A stretch of DNA of 64,000 bases, taken from NCBI GenBank assembly GCA_003118195.1, contig BEXV01000675.1:121017-185016 (forward strand), read 5' to 3'. Each line of letters opens with the position of its first letter. Positions within the stretch are counted from its first letter, which is position 1. Position numbers and translations under genes: made by a program. The notes under the pieces were generated by a model. The model was not told the origin of the DNA, ran no database searches, and saw only the letters and a program-made list of their open reading frames with translations. Shown piece by piece: positions 1 through 12,621 of this stretch. Source of the stretch: Hemicentrotus pulcherrimus. Lineage: Eukaryota > Echinodermata > Echinoidea > Camarodonta > Strongylocentrotidae.

Positions 1-575
1 CACAGGGCAAATACATTCAGATGGAAAAGCCATTACCTTCTCTGCCATATGCTAATGAAAAGACGCCGCCCGTTGCCGCGCTTCCCAGATGACACAGCAA
101 CCAATCACCAACGGATGATGTTATCGTAAACAGGGAATATTAAAACGAAATCTCGACAGAAGGCCGAAAGATGACGACGACTAGAGGAAGGACAACTGCG
201 ATTAACACCGGTATCCGCTTTACAAAATCACCTTTACAAAATCACCACCGACTGGAGGAAGACAGAGAGAGGACCAGCCAAGGAACGCATCATCTTGAGC
301 AAGGTGGAGGAATGATGATGGTGGGGAGATGTAACTAAAATGGTGGTTACGGATTAAAGATAGGATGCTAAAAGAAGCCGACGATCGAGAGGCCCCTATG
401 ACAGATTTATAGACTTAGGAAGCGAAGATGGGCTATGGAGGTGTCACAGTCATCGAACACGCTCCGCTAAGGTTTGGACGAAGAACCAACGTGGTGTGAC
501 AGCCAACCCATCATGCTTGGCTGCCCACTTTAATTTGCAAATGTTACCCATCCATAAGGAGTCTTTCCCCTCATC

Positions 576-609
<34 letters not shown>

Positions 610-996
610 ATCTCCATCCCCACAACCAATCTCATCGGCATCCCCGTCACTTGCCGTGTAGCACACACAGCGAGTGAGAAAAGTTAAATGAAAGGAAGAG
701 AAAAACTAATTAGTCTTAGCCCTGCATGATGCATTTATATTGGGTGTTTACGGGATGCATACTAAAATTTGATAGTACAATATGATGGTTTAGAGCTTCT
801 TTGACAGGAATTTTCCACATCGTGCACAAGGCACATCTTAGCAGCATTCTTACTTTTAATCAATCCAAGCGCTAACTATTCTTGCTCCATTTCCATCATT
901 TAATTAGGTTCAGAAGTATAATCTTAAATAACATGTCTGTTGATAGACATACATATAAGTCTACACAAAAGAATACATACATGTATTATAACTTAC
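1..996. other. Noncoding stretch, GC-richer first 500 bases
   Basis: No exon with convincing borders was found. The first ~480 bases are richer in GC and CpG than the flank and could be an exon-proximal or regulatory segment of a gene lying to the left, but no motif supports a specific call. A short TC microsatellite follows at 579-607. The rest is AT-rich with no repeat that I recognise. Confidence 0.4.
579..607. repeat. (TC)n microsatellite
   Basis: About 14 uninterrupted TC dinucleotides are read directly from the sequence. The Ser/Leu-rich frames across it are translated low complexity, not genes. Confidence 0.9.
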
Positions 997-1026
997 GGGT
1001 ACATCTGTGGCAGCGACAAACCTGCT
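997..1026 (-). CDS. Possible 30-nt micro-exon
   Basis: On the minus strand a TTATCTTAG acceptor is followed by 30 bases and then a strong donor, CCC|GTAAGTTAT. The phase-0 reading is SRFVAATDVP. The preceding candidate exon at 3664-3898 also ends in phase 0, so the two could be spliced in frame. The product is not recognised. A 30-nt segment can occur by chance between such sites, and only the quality of the donor makes it worth listing. If real, the gene continues beyond the left edge of the window. Confidence 0.25.
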
Positions 1027-1030
1027 CTAA

Positions 1031-3660
1031 GATAAATTTATGACTCTGTAATATCATTATCTAATTAATTCATACTATCTATCAATATTAAATTCATTAC
1101 AATGCTAATTTTCTCTCATTACCCCCTATAATGTTACATCAACAACATTCCCTGAAGTTGATTAATAAATAATTTGATTATGGTGGCATCATATGCTAAC
1201 TTGAAAAATGGAAAAGTGCCTTAAAAAAGCAGGGCATGACTTTCTCTCTTCGATAGGAAGTATCATCAATTGATTTCATGACTCATTGTAAAAATTATAT
1301 TCCTTCAAACAATAATATGTTGACACTGCTGAAAGAGTAAGGCCTTTCAATCAGCATTCATAATAAAATAATCAAACTATAAACACCCTTATGGCAAAAA
1401 TGTTCCCAGAAAGAAGAGCTTCAATACAGACCTAATGATTTTCTGGTACTTGGCATTTGATGTAATCATTTCCCATGTTAAGAACCCATTGTATAAATAC
1501 TCACAATTACCTTTTAAATTCCAGCAAATTCAAGAATATCATGAAAGGAAATATCCAATCAACCCCTTTGAAAGGCCTTTCCATGTTATTATTATGTACA
1601 TTGTAGACAAGGAACTATCAATAATGCACAATCTATTATATTACTCATGCTTAAAGGCCAGGAGAACAGCCTCAAAATTGACACGTTTTTGTGTCAGCAA
1701 TTATTCACCTACTAACAACACATCTCTATGTTAATGTCACTGTAATTTTCCAGTTAATCCCCTCCTTACCATTCAATATTGATTTGTATCAGCAATTAAC
1801 CTGTGATAATACTTGAGTCTATGGAAAATGTGTGTTGTACAAACAAAACAAATTAAAAGAAAGAAAAAAAGAAGGAAACAAACAATTAACAAAAAACGAT
1901 GTGCAATAGGTATAAAGTCCAATTAGCAAACAACAGAAACTATACATACGTGTATTGATGTGAATGTGTCACTTCCTAAACCTGTGGTCACTATGGCAAC
2001 CAATAAAGCATTACTAAACATTTTATATGACATGCAATTGCCCAGACATTCCCAGAAAATATGAAGGCATTTCCTGGACTTGGGAAATGCCAGGAAATGG
2101 CTAGGAAAAAATATATTATCACCTCAATAATACATTAACAATTTAACACATACTGACTTCAAATACCAGCTGTCTGTAATTTTGTCAATATTTTTTCATT
2201 TCTTAACACCTTTCACGTAGAGTCACTTGACATTGCTAACAGTAATATTAAGTTATGGTAATAATGGTGGGAAAACATTACAGGGAATAAAGTGCATGGT
2301 CCTTACACAGAATGTTCGAGATGGTAAATAAATGTTATGTCTAAAAAAAATTGATAGAAACCAAAGATCAGTACCATACACAGAGTATAGACCATTGTGG
2401 TATTCCAAGCTACAGACTGTAATAGTCAAGACCCACATGCAAAATATGTTTATATTTGATGCCAAGTTTCTCAGTGAATGTCACTTCCAGCGCATCTCCA
2501 TTTTCTTGTCTAAATTTTTCTGACCCAAACAACCCATCTACTGCAGAATACAAATTTGCAGGCGTATTCCTTTAATCAAATTCTTTCAAAATGAAATTCC
2601 CTAAACAAGAACTCAAGATTCCTTTCAAACTAAAATGGCCAAGGCAACAACCTTCCATGTTTTGAACATCTCAAATAAAAACACTTAAAAGACAGTTAAA
2701 ACCCCATTAACCATAGCTGTCAATCTACACATCCCTACAACCCCGGCCCAGGGGCTCTAACCTACAAAATGAGACTCAGCGCAAAAGTAAATACATCATT
2801 GTAAACATGGGTCTATTGAGATCTAAAGACGGAGTACACAAGAATTCTTATTGTTGCCAATTTTTATTTGGTTCCTAGCTCTTGTATTCTTTTTCTCTTA
2901 AATGTGTACATTGCACAGTGGCATTTGATGTGTTTCTAGTATCATTGCGCTTAATTGGTTGTAATAGCTACCTAGTGTAATCAAAGTATTTGGGGGTTTC
3001 AGGTTAACTGCATTCAAGAAGTGTCTATATTTCATTTAAACACTTCCATAAATATAAAACAGGAAAGGTTTGAGAAAGAAATAACATCATGAACATCATG
3101 TGAACATACACAATCTCAATAAATGTATGAATACAATGTAAGTAAAGTGATTGTTTAAACTTATGTCCACATGAGTAACAAAGCTAATGGAGGAAAATAT
3201 AGTTCAACTTATTAATCTACTGAACATTAACAGTTGGGATTACTTTAATCTTTCTTAGCAGCTCTGTGATTTTTAATCAGCATTCCTTTTATTTAAATGA
3301 GTTATTATAAAGTATGGTATAGGTATAATCCAAATCAACAAATGTGTATAAGCCTTTGTTAAAGGTACTAAATTATTACACATATACCTTTTTGTCCAGA
3401 AAGAAACAAAGCTAAGTGGAGGTCAATTGGTATATAACAACATGAGGCAGTGGTAGAGGAAACAAGGTATTAGCAGCAGTGTTATAACCAAAGAATGCAA
3501 CAGGAAATAAGCAATATAACACTATACAATTTACTAATTCTTTGATCATGGTAATGGTTAGTTACTGTACATGGATGCAGGAAATCGGGAAAGCATAAAC
3601 AAAACTTGCCCTTTTGTATACTGGTCATGCTTTGTTTCTAAAACATTACCAATGAAAAGA
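1031..3660. other. AT-rich spacer or intron
   Basis: No supported exon. A short imperfect hairpin built on CATTTCCTGG and its complement sits at about 2065-2101. The rest is AT-rich unique-looking sequence, possibly intron of a minus-strand gene given the exon candidates on both sides. Confidence 0.4.
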
Positions 3661-3663
3661 TAC

Positions 3664-3898
3664 CTGTCTTTCAAATATCACTACATGTATATGTTTTAGC
3701 CAGACATATCTGTTTCCAGATTTTTTGGTACCGGTAATTCCATCTGCTTTTGTCTTCTCCAAAAGAAATTTAATATATTTGTTATTCTGATCACACCAAA
3801 GGGGAATGTGGATGACAATGAAATGCTTCCTTGCCACATGACTTGGGACAGAGAAGAAGTAAGAGATAGTGGAGTGTACCAAGTTTTTAAATTGAATC
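3664..3898 (-). CDS. Candidate internal exon, unrecognised protein
   Basis: The minus strand shows a pyrimidine-rich stretch ending CTTGTACAG, then 235 open bases, then a strong donor GACAG|GTATCT. The open frame enters in phase 2 and leaves in phase 0. It encodes about 78 residues including HVARKHFIVIHIPLWCDQNN and, later, KTKADGITGTKKSGN and HVVIFERQ. A second pyrimidine-rich acceptor inside (…GGTGTGATCAG|AAT) would give a shorter 123-base phase-0 exon starting NNKYIKFLLEK at 3786, which fits the phase-0 exit of the exon at 4551-4803. No family is recognised. Another frame of this DNA is also open for over 130 codons but stops before the donor, so I prefer the spliced reading. A chance open frame remains possible. 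Confidence 0.4.
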
Positions 3899-4550
3899 CT
3901 GTACAAGTGAAGGACATGGAAATGTAACAGTATACTGCTCGCTGCGGGCTATGCATTAATGAAATGAAAATGTTGGGTGTATCACTAAAATACGATACGA
4001 GCGGTTGAATATATAAACACTCTTGGGGGAAGTCCACAAGCTTGATTTTTTTTCCCTTTAAATGGGCAAGGAAGATGTTTAATGGAGTATTTGTTTCCAC
4101 TGGGATGAGCTAGATAGCATCACCAGAGTGGGGAGATGATTTGGTTTGAAGATGTGAAAATGATGAATTTCAATGTAGAACCAGACACATCTGCATATCA
4201 TTAACAACAGTCATTCTTGGTAAGAAACATTCAAATTGCAAACATGTTGTGTTGTGTTCAATCACTTAGCAGCATGTCAATTTCGACCACTCATAAAATT
4301 CACAAAAGTTTCTAGTTTAACACTTTAAGATTGTCAAAACTATCAGATGGTAATTACAGAAGGTTTAAAACTCTATTCACCCTTTGAATAGAATAGGTAA
4401 AACTTAAAATCAGCAATCATTCAAACCAAACTCGTTAACATTCAAAGGAATAATGACACAGTACTTAATGTACCACTGACTAATTATAATCATCGAGTAT
4501 TAGCACATACTGGTGTGTTAAGAAAAAGCAGATAAAAATAAATATATTAC

Positions 4551-4803
4551 CATTGTGACATAATCCATTGCCTCATGCATCTCTGGCATGTAGTCTAACC
4601 CAGTGGGAGGACACTGTGCATAGTATACCATGGGCATGGGAGAGTTGGAGGATGGGGTGTGGGGGTGCACCGCTGCGCCCATTGGAGAGTGGGGGTGCAT
4701 TGCTGGATGCATAGGGGTGTGGGGGTGTACTGCTGCTGCGTCCATTGGGGTGTGGGGATGCACTGCTGTATTCATGCTGGTTGATTTCCAAATGGGGAAA
4801 CCC
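4551..4803 (-). CDS. His/Pro/Met-repeat exon, possible start of a scramblase-like region
   Basis: The minus-strand frame opens after GTGAGTAG and closes at ATG|GTAATA, giving 253 bases (entry phase 2, exit phase 0). It encodes four imperfect ~11-residue repeats of the type AVHPHTPMDAA, AVHPHTPMHPA, MHPHSPMGA and AVHPHTPSSN. These are followed by PMPMVYYAQCPPTGLDYMPE and a short acidic tail. The repeats are also visible at DNA level. A Pro-rich repeat followed by CPPxGLxY recalls the region just before the domain in phospholipid scramblases (CPPGLEYL), but the next residues do not follow that family, so this is a lead only. An in-exon ATG (MNTAVHP) would allow it to be a first exon. The signal-peptide exon at 37365-37438 leaves in phase 2 and would join in frame, but that link is inferred only. 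Confidence 0.45.
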
Positions 4804-7010
4804 CTACTCACAATATCAGTTCAGGGATAGAACGAATGAGGACAGGGATGTCCTTTGATGTCTTTGTCTCTGGTTTGTTGATTACCATAAACAAAAAATG
4901 TTACTTTGACAAAAAGTTCAAACTGAAAGATGACTTGGATGCAGAAATTCAAAAATGAAGTTTTACAAAGATGACATCATGTACCGGTATGAAAAACAAC
5001 CACAGATAATGATGGATATCCAATACATCAAATAAATCCCAAAGGAATCCAGAAGTAAACTCAACAGGTTGATCCGATTTGAGCATCCATATCCAAAAGC
5101 TGGAGGAAAAGTATAGTTGGAATTGTAAACTCGATGGTTCTAGATCAATAAACACAATCCATAAATAAGCAAACTTGAAATTACTTCTGATAGGAGAAGA
5201 CAAGTATGATTCGAGAATTTAAATCAGATCAAAGTTTGTAGCAACTCGAGTCTTTCCTTGAGGAGATCCACCAGCGAGAATGACTGGTCTGAGATTGTTT
5301 GCCAAACTTATTTAGCCCTGGAGAGGGGGGCTTGGGACCAGGACTAATCAAACAGGTCTAACTGTTATCCCTCTTTTGTCTAAGGAGGGGGAGCGTTTCA
5401 TTGGAGGGCACATGTACTGAATAAGACAATGGTAGAGGAAGGGGGTGACACAATAGGGACACACAGACTCAGGCACAGTGTGTATTGTGGGTACAAGGAA
5501 GGGGGTAATGAATGTAGGGTCAGAGGCTCATTTGCATATCAACTCACTTCAAAAAAGGGTACCCTAATAGGAGATTTATCAACACTTCCTGTGAAAGGTC
5601 CACTATTTGCTCTTTGTGTCTTTTTTGCTTTGATCCTTTGGTTCCTTTTGTAAGGCAGGATGTTAACAGTTAATAAATGTGAAAAGAGCTGGAGTGTTTT
5701 AATAGTTCTGGCTTGGTATAGGCTACTGTCTATTGGTGGTTTAGGATATGGATATACCTGGGGTATGTTGATAACAGCTTGGTGTGCTCATAATAAAGGA
5801 GGAAAATAAAATGGTCAAGTTTATCAACTGAAAAATCAGAGACAGGAAGTTGTTAGATTGGCAGCAGAAGGAAACGGGCAATGACAGACATGGATTTGCA
5901 TATTCACGATCTCCTAAAGTTCAAGAGGTCGTTTGGACCTACATGAAAAACTTGATTGCTTGTATTTGAGTATACTTTATTGCATACATAATATAAATAA
6001 ATCATAATAGAATTAAAGGAAATATGCTTCCTTACATGCAATAGTATTTCAAACAAAAACATAGGGAGCAAATAGACTTAGATTTGATATATTCATAGAT
6101 AAGACATGAGAAAGAGCTAAAAAAAAATAATAGAAATCTTCCAATGCAGTTCAGAATATTGCCTATGAGTTGTCTATACAAGTGCGCAACCAGAGTAGAT
6201 CCCAAATATAGAACAGTGATGTAATAACCAGAATTAAAATAATACAAACTAAATAAACATGTATTTAATAGTGCTTGACACATTATTCTGACTTCTGACC
6301 TTAAACATGAAGGCCCGTCTGCCCAATAATACCAGCTGGCAGACACTATATGTTAGCCATATGTTTCCTTTCCAGAATGATCATTAATTATGATTTATAT
6401 GCTAACAATTGTTCAGTTAATCACATCAACATTACCATCACATGTACTACTGATTTATGTGAGATCTGTTTTGTCATATACAGGGGCTATAATTAATAGT
6501 CTAGGTAAAAGCAACCAAGTTTAGAAAATAAAAGTAAAACACTTTAAAATGCTCAGAGTTGACCTTGAAGAAGAATGCTATTGTATTGACCCACTTGGGA
6601 GTTGCCACTTTGCTTGCAACAGAAAAAGCTGTACTTCAAATAACTATATTGAAAACACTGGAAAACTTCTGAATATTCCCAGTATGATCTTTATTATGCG
6701 TTTGAAGAATAAATTACCTAAGAAATTATGATCAGATCTATTAATTAATTTAGAGTAATCTAGATATAAAAAAAAATTCTTTAGGCCACCAACTTTCAAA
6801 GTCTATCCATGCATTGTGTCGTAAACAAAACAGAACATAATTTACTCATGTATTTCTGACCTCACATTGCTTGACACAAATAAAATACAAAATGCCTCAA
6901 TTAGCCTGATTTCAAACATTACACATTCATTCACATATGTTAGAGCAATTCTTTCCAGTGCAAATAAAGAATACAACAACAAATTTTCTTTGAAATGAGA
7001 CTGAAATCGA
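4804..7010. other. Spacer or intron without supported gene
   Basis: No exon with good borders. A 33-base segment at about 5757-5789 on the minus strand, between TTATTATGAG and CCCCAG|GTATAT, could be a micro-exon but is too short to support. The rest is AT-rich. Confidence 0.35.
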
Positions 7011-7019
7011 GGACTTCAA

Positions 7020-7210
7020 ATTGCATTATTATTCATCTGAGGTAGATTACGAACACCTCTAACTGCATCGGCAGCCTGTCTGGCAGAGGTCACACAGCTC
7101 TTAATTGAATTACAGCGGGCCTGGCGCACTCCAATTAGGTATATCGCCCTCGGCTGGCCCTCTACATGCAAGATGGGGACCGCTCGCTCAAGCTTTGAAT
7201 GCCATTAGAT
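7020..7210. promoter_or_regulatory. Candidate conserved noncoding element or enhancer
   Basis: This is a sharply bounded, GC- and CpG-richer island in AT-rich DNA. It contains a cluster of homeodomain-type TAAT/ATTA cores (CTTAATTGAATTAC, CCAATTAGG, CATTAGATAAATTA) around a GGCCTGGCGC block. There is no open frame with splice borders. Such a composition step is typical of conserved regulatory elements in large introns, but conservation cannot be tested from one sequence. Confidence 0.3.
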
Positions 7211-7539
7211 AAATTAAAATGTCTGCGAGGGATATAACACTGGTATACTATCATCACTTTATTTCTTCCTCTTACAAGAGCGGATTTTGAGGGTTTTTTT
7301 CTGGAGCATCGATAAACTACTGTAAATAATTTTTTTGCAGCTATTAAGTGTGAGTAGGCAGATGGTACAATTTTGATAGCATCTGCGATTACATCTTCAT
7401 AGTTCCTTTATTCTCCTTTGATTAAAGAATTCTTAACAAGATAATGCACCTGAGTCTTGGAAAGTGATGGATAGAGGGGGGAAGAAAGGGGGAAAGAAAG
7501 AGAGAGAGACTCAGAGAAAGAGATAGAGAAGGGGGAAGG

Positions 7540-7542
<3 letters not shown>

Positions 7543-7588
<46 letters not shown>
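7543..7588. repeat. (GA)n microsatellite
   Basis: About 22 GA units are embedded in a broader purine-rich tract from roughly 7470 to 7650. Confidence 0.9.
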
Positions 7589-7590
<2 letters not shown>

Positions 7591-7759
7591 AAGGTAGGCA
7601 GCTAAAGAGATAGAGACAGGTTGTTGAAGTAGAGAAAGAAACAGATGAAACATGATCAGTAAGAGAAAGAAATATGTGCAAGAGATATAGAGATAACCAA
7701 ATAGAAAACCATAGATTTAAGCTTAAATGATGCAATTAATATCATAGACAAGAGTCAGA

Positions 7760-9970
7760 AATTATTACCAGTAACAAAAACAAAGGAGAAAGTCTCAGTC
7801 TCAATAAATCTTTCCATGACACAACCTTCACCATGAACCTTCCATTCAATTCACCAGACCACTCCACACCTCATATATTTATATATAGAAATATCATATT
7901 CAATACCAAATCAAAATTCTCATTTGATTAGCCTCAACAGGCAACCAACACAGAACAAAGCTTGTTGAGCCAGGAGAAATCGAACACCAATCGATACCCT
8001 GCCCTTCAATATCTAGCTGGCGTGCATGACATTGATCTGCTGGTAACAATAGCCTCTTCGCAGGTTATGACGATTATATCCAAGGCGTAGAAATCACTGT
8101 CGCTTGGCCTGGCTATATTGCGGATCGATACCGACGGTTAAAGACAGCACACACAGCTGATCTAAGACCAGTCAAACACTGGAGTGAAGGCTCTAATGAG
8201 GTGATGTTGGTACACATATTAAATTGAGGGAGTGAGTTCAAGATAAAAGAAATAAATAGTCATTTATTGCCCATTTTTTATGTTTTGATCTGGGGTGTCA
8301 CTAAAATAAAGGAGGGGGGACACCCCTAACCCTTTATTTCAGTTGATACACCATTATCAAACGCTTCTTCTGAATCTTAATCTCAAAATTGTTGAAAGAG
8401 TCTTTTTGATGGGGAGGGAGACATTTTTTTTCTTATCTGCAATAAAACTAGTCCCCTCCCCCAAAAAAAATTGTTTGAAAATTCCTTTCCCCACTCCGTT
8501 CAAAATATTGTGACAATGCCCCTGGTCTTGTTCGAACATTGATTAGAACTGCATCAAGACAAATTTTCAGATGGACAGCTGCAAAAGATGAACCAATTTA
8601 ATGAAAAAGCAGCTGGTAGTTTTATACATATCGAGCTCAGAAATAATAGGTATATTTGAGACTCCCAAAATTGTTGAAATGATTTGATAGAGCATGCCAT
8701 CTTCAACGAAAATATGAAAACAAAGGCAACATGTATATCATCCAATTCTAACATATCACCATGGTAGGGTCCATGAAATCACTGACACTCCCCACTCTCT
8801 CCCTGTAGAACATTTTGTATACGTTATCCCTTACAATACATCCATTGCTCAAACAGTCGCGCACAGGATTGAGGGAGGCTACTGAATTTAGTTTTCACAC
8901 CTGAACTGTCACTAACTGTTTGGCAAATATTTAGCTCCAGTGTTTACATTTGAAATGTAACTAAATCGGCAGCAGACAAATGCGTGCTGTATCTCTTACC
9001 CCCCTCAATGTAGATTCTCTATTTGGATTGGATGATTCAACAGACCCAAACAGGAAAACGCTATCAAGTTAAGGGACAAGGGTTTTGTTGTCTTCTAGAT
9101 AATATAATAAATAAAGTTATCACAGAAATGATAATCTTTCTGTCTGATATGAAATAAATATTTACAAAGACGTGTCATTTACCACGATACCACTATAAAT
9201 ATAAAGCAGGTTCATAGAAAGAATGTATGTGATTAAAGAAAACCTTTTTAATAATAATAATAATAATAGTGGGTTCTTGTATAGCGCTCATGTCAGTCAG
9301 AGTTTATTGCATTGTCGTTTTCATCTTTTCTTCACAATATATAACTCTATGATAGAGACAAATATTGCCTTTCCACTCAACTAAAAAAAAAAGAGATTGC
9401 CTGTTGCCATATCACCATTAGAAGATAAATCAGGCATAATAAGTAACAATGCGATTTTGTAAAAAACGATATTTGTTTTCATTTATGATGTCGTTTTGTT
9501 ATCATTATGTATGATATTAAGATATATATCATCATTTCCATTATGCCCATTATTGTGTTTACAAATTGCAATGTTCTTTCCCACACAGAGTTATCATAAA
9601 GATGAATTTAGCACACATGAATAAAGTTATATTATGACAACCATTTCTGAGAAATAAATCAATCATGACCTTTGGCTTTACGTTCACAAACAATCTTCTT
9701 TTACATGACTGTCTCACATACGACAGACACCACACACCGGTCTCTTCTTCGCAGTGAAGCTGAGATGGGTCTGTAACGACCATGCAGTGTTTAACTTTGG
9801 CACACGATATCCCTCTGTCCCCCATTCCGGGGTGTTTGCTGAGCCACTTAGCAGAAGGAGACTGCCTTATTTGACGATGAGGCAGAGAGCTTCTATTTGG
9901 ATATTTTATGACTTTGGTGTGAACATTATCGCCTTCCCGCCCTCTAACCGCTGTCGTCTAGGCCGTTACG
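7760..9970. other. AT-rich spacer
   Basis: No supported gene. At 9250-9290 an (AAT)n run is followed by GTGGGTTCTTGTATAGCGCTCATG. The same (AAT)n...TATAGCGC arrangement recurs at 36378-36412 inside a hairpin element, so it is probably the fragment of a dispersed repeat. Confidence 0.4.
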
Positions 9971-9974
9971 AGTG

Positions 9975-10036
9975 CTGAGAGCCAGAGGGACGCTAAATCA
10001 TATACATGAGCACAAAGTCAACGCCCTTCTGGCTAT
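9975..10036. repeat. Foldback hairpin element, copy 1
   Basis: Arms CTGAGAGCCAGAGGGACG and CGCCCTTCTGGCT are complementary around a loop containing TATACATGAG. It belongs to the dispersed family with consensus arm GTTGAGAGCCAGAAGGGC. A ~75-base A-rich tract begins directly at its right end. Confidence 0.75.
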
Positions 10037-10118
10037 AAAAAAAAAAATTTAAAAAGAAAAAAAAAAAAAAAAAAAAAAAAAGAAAAAATTTAATAAAAAA
10101 AAAAAAAAAAAGGAAAAA
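10037..10118. repeat. A-rich tract
   Basis: Nearly uninterrupted A with a few G and T interruptions, abutting hairpin copy 1. No reverse-transcriptase-like or SINE-like body lies upstream of it. Confidence 0.85.
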
Positions 10119-10119
10119 A

Positions 10120-11475
10120 CTCATATCATTTATCACAGAGTTAACAGCCTCCTGGGTCTCAACAGAGCATTTTAGATTGAATAGCATCATCAAAGATTAA
10201 TGTTTTATTATATGTCATTGCTGATCGAGCTGTAAATGAAGTGAGAAGTTTGGGTGCTCTACAGTAGAATTGTTTAGGAAGATCACACCTTCAACATGTA
10301 TCCACAGACACTACGAGACAACTTCCATTAAAATTTTGAGTCACGGATGAGAGTTTTTGTTATACTCCGTAGTCGCCTAGTAAAAAAGACAGACTCTAAT
10401 GCAGTGTTACAGTTCTGTTCAGGAGAGCTTACTTTTTAATATTTTAAGACTAAACGCTGCATGAATGCTTTTACAGCAGCTATTTCAAGCTCGATGAAAG
10501 CCACTTCTGGATTAACATATTTTGTTTAAGTTTTTAGATAATGAATAATTATCAAAATTCTTTTATCTTCTTTTTAAATTCAGGTGATTTTTCTCTGAAA
10601 CTAGTTTTTAAAGAACTTTGAGGGCACTGTTTCTAAACTTTGTGTATCACTTATTTTTCTTATATCTTTGCTGTAGTAAACAATCCCATATTAGCTGTCA
10701 AGGATTTGATCCTAAGTGAACCAAACATCACAACAGCATTGGACAAAACATAACCATTTAATAGCTCAATATAAAATCATCATGCCAATTTATTATAATC
10801 TGTGGACAACTGAACATGAAAAGTAGGACAGTGGATGAAGGGTATCACTTGCATCTATCTCTAGTATTTCAATGAAAAGTGCAGAGCGCAAGAGAAAGAG
10901 GTCAAACAGGAAACAGCGTGGGGTCAATCCATCTCTGCTTTCCTTCTATGGCAAACAGGAACGCAAAGACAAAGAGGAAGGAGCCAAATTGAGAAAACAT
11001 ATTTTCTGCTGGTGGAAGTAGTCCACCAAAGGCATGATTGTAAACTTACACTGAAAATTAGTACTAACCTACTTGTGACAGCAAGATATAAAATGTCCTT
11101 TACTTTATCAAATAAAACCAAAGCTTGAACATATCAGTACAAACAGAGTTTTTGTAAGATGAAATTTACTGGTAATATTTAAACTCATTTTGTTTAAATC
11201 AAGATACATAGAAGAAGCTAGCATCAGGACTGAGCATGTTAAAGCATTTTATTAAGTTTGAAACAAAATGAAATAGGTGCAATATACAAAGGGGAAAATA
11301 TGATATTGGAAAAACTTATATATAGGGGATTATACACATTTAAAAAAAATAAAAATAGACAAAGTAAAGTGAAGAATAAAACAAGGGTGCAAATGCCAGT
11401 AATACAATCTTTTGTAGAAATAAAAACTGACTGTTGTGCAAAAATTGCATAGTAGAATACCTTTATCCCCACCAC
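10120..11475. other. AT-rich spacer
   Basis: No exon or repeat recognised. The stretch ends in the poly-C run that flanks an assembly gap. Confidence 0.4.
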
Positions 11476-11487
11476 CCCCCCCCCCCC

Positions 11488-11538
11488 NNNNNNNNNNNNN
11501 NNNNNNNNNNNNNNNNNNNNNNNNNNNNNNNNNNNNNN
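11488..11538. other. 51-base assembly gap inside poly-C
   Basis: N bases are flanked on both sides by runs of C (about 13 before and 20 after). Translated Gly/Pro runs across it are not genes. Confidence 0.95.
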
Positions 11539-12529
11539 CCCCCCCCCCCCCCCCCCCCCCAAAAAAAAGAAGATACAACTCCTAAAGCACTTACAAAATT
11601 AAAGCAAAGCTCCAGTCTGAGGACCAGACTACTGATCAAATATTGTGGGGTTATTAGGCATTCAATCAAATTCATGTAATATGTACAAGCACCGCATCCA
11701 ATCACTCAACCCTCCTCAATACATACATCATTAATAAGGGGGATCCCCTAAGACTGCATGTTTGAAACAGTCATGATAGATGGGTTCATTACAAAATGGC
11801 TCTTGCCCCAGCTGTACCCCATTCCAAAGACTTAACATTCTCTTTTGTTATACTTTCATTTTCACCAATATTCCTTCCTCCCTCATAATCTATAACTATT
11901 CTGCACCCTGTTCCTCTGTTTAAAGTCTTGTCATTTTACTTCCAATTTTAGTTTGATTGGCAACCTCTCCCCTGGTACTTTTTCTTTATTGTTTTACTTT
12001 TGCAGATACTATTCCACATCATACTTCTTTCTATGTTTCCTGCTCCTTTTCCATCAGGATTCTTTTTCCTTATCTGTTTACTTTTGCAGCTACCATTACA
12101 ACTCATACATTTTCTATTTATTTTCTATCCAGGCAGGTTCCTCAATACATGATCCTTGAAATATATTCAAGCATTAAATATTGAATTTCTCATTTTCTAT
12201 TCCAGGCAAAGCATGGCATTCACAGGATTTTTAATCCGATATCTCTCAGAGAATCCTAAATAATTCAGGTCTCAAATGTCACTTTTAGCCGTATATCCCA
12301 TCCATTCATATCCAAAGTAAACATACAACTATGAAGCACAGCACTTAAAACCCAGGCATATTGTGAAATCAAATATGATTCAACCATGAAGCTACAAACA
12401 AATTAAGCTAGTCTGCCACCCTCCCTCCTATTTAAATAGATATACGAAAGGACTAGCTTATTCACTTTATTCTCCTGTGTAAAGCAAGTCCCTGTGTGTA
12501 TTGTAATTCTTCCATTATTCATTTTTCAG

Positions 12530-12621
12530 CTATGAATCTTGCATTGGCAGACTATCGCCTCGCTTCTGCCATCCATTACCACGACAAAAATGAACAAGAG
12601 CGGACTCCTACCATCTCTAAG
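12530..12621 (+). CDS. Candidate exon, unrecognised protein
   Basis: A good acceptor (TTATTCATTTTTCAG) precedes 92 open bases that end AAG|GTGAAG. The encoded peptide is MNLALADYRLASAIHYHDKN followed by EQERTPTISK. It stands out from the flanks by CpG content and coding-like codon choice. Entry is phase 1 and exit phase 0. If the donor is ignored the frame runs on to a stop at 12705 and adds RCQLCQRPFASQQIMAFKH and a final Cys. That spacing (C-x2-C-x3-F ... H-x4-C) loosely resembles a zinc finger, so this could instead be a terminal exon. The first ATG could serve as a start. No family is recognised. Confidence 0.4.

Noticed and set aside
2065..2101. Short hairpin with CATTTCCTGG arms
   Set aside because: Short imperfect arms without target duplication or other copies.
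4551..4803. Naming the gene a phospholipid scramblase
   Set aside because: Only CPPxGLxY and a Pro-rich leader agree; residues after this do not follow the family and the signal-peptide exon would not fit it.
7408..7735. Ser/Leu-rich open frames across GA/CT tracts (also near 496, 19750, 26000, 34730, 38700, 54000, 56000)
   Set aside because: They are translations of dinucleotide repeats (LSLSLS, RERERE) in several frames, with no splice borders or conserved features.
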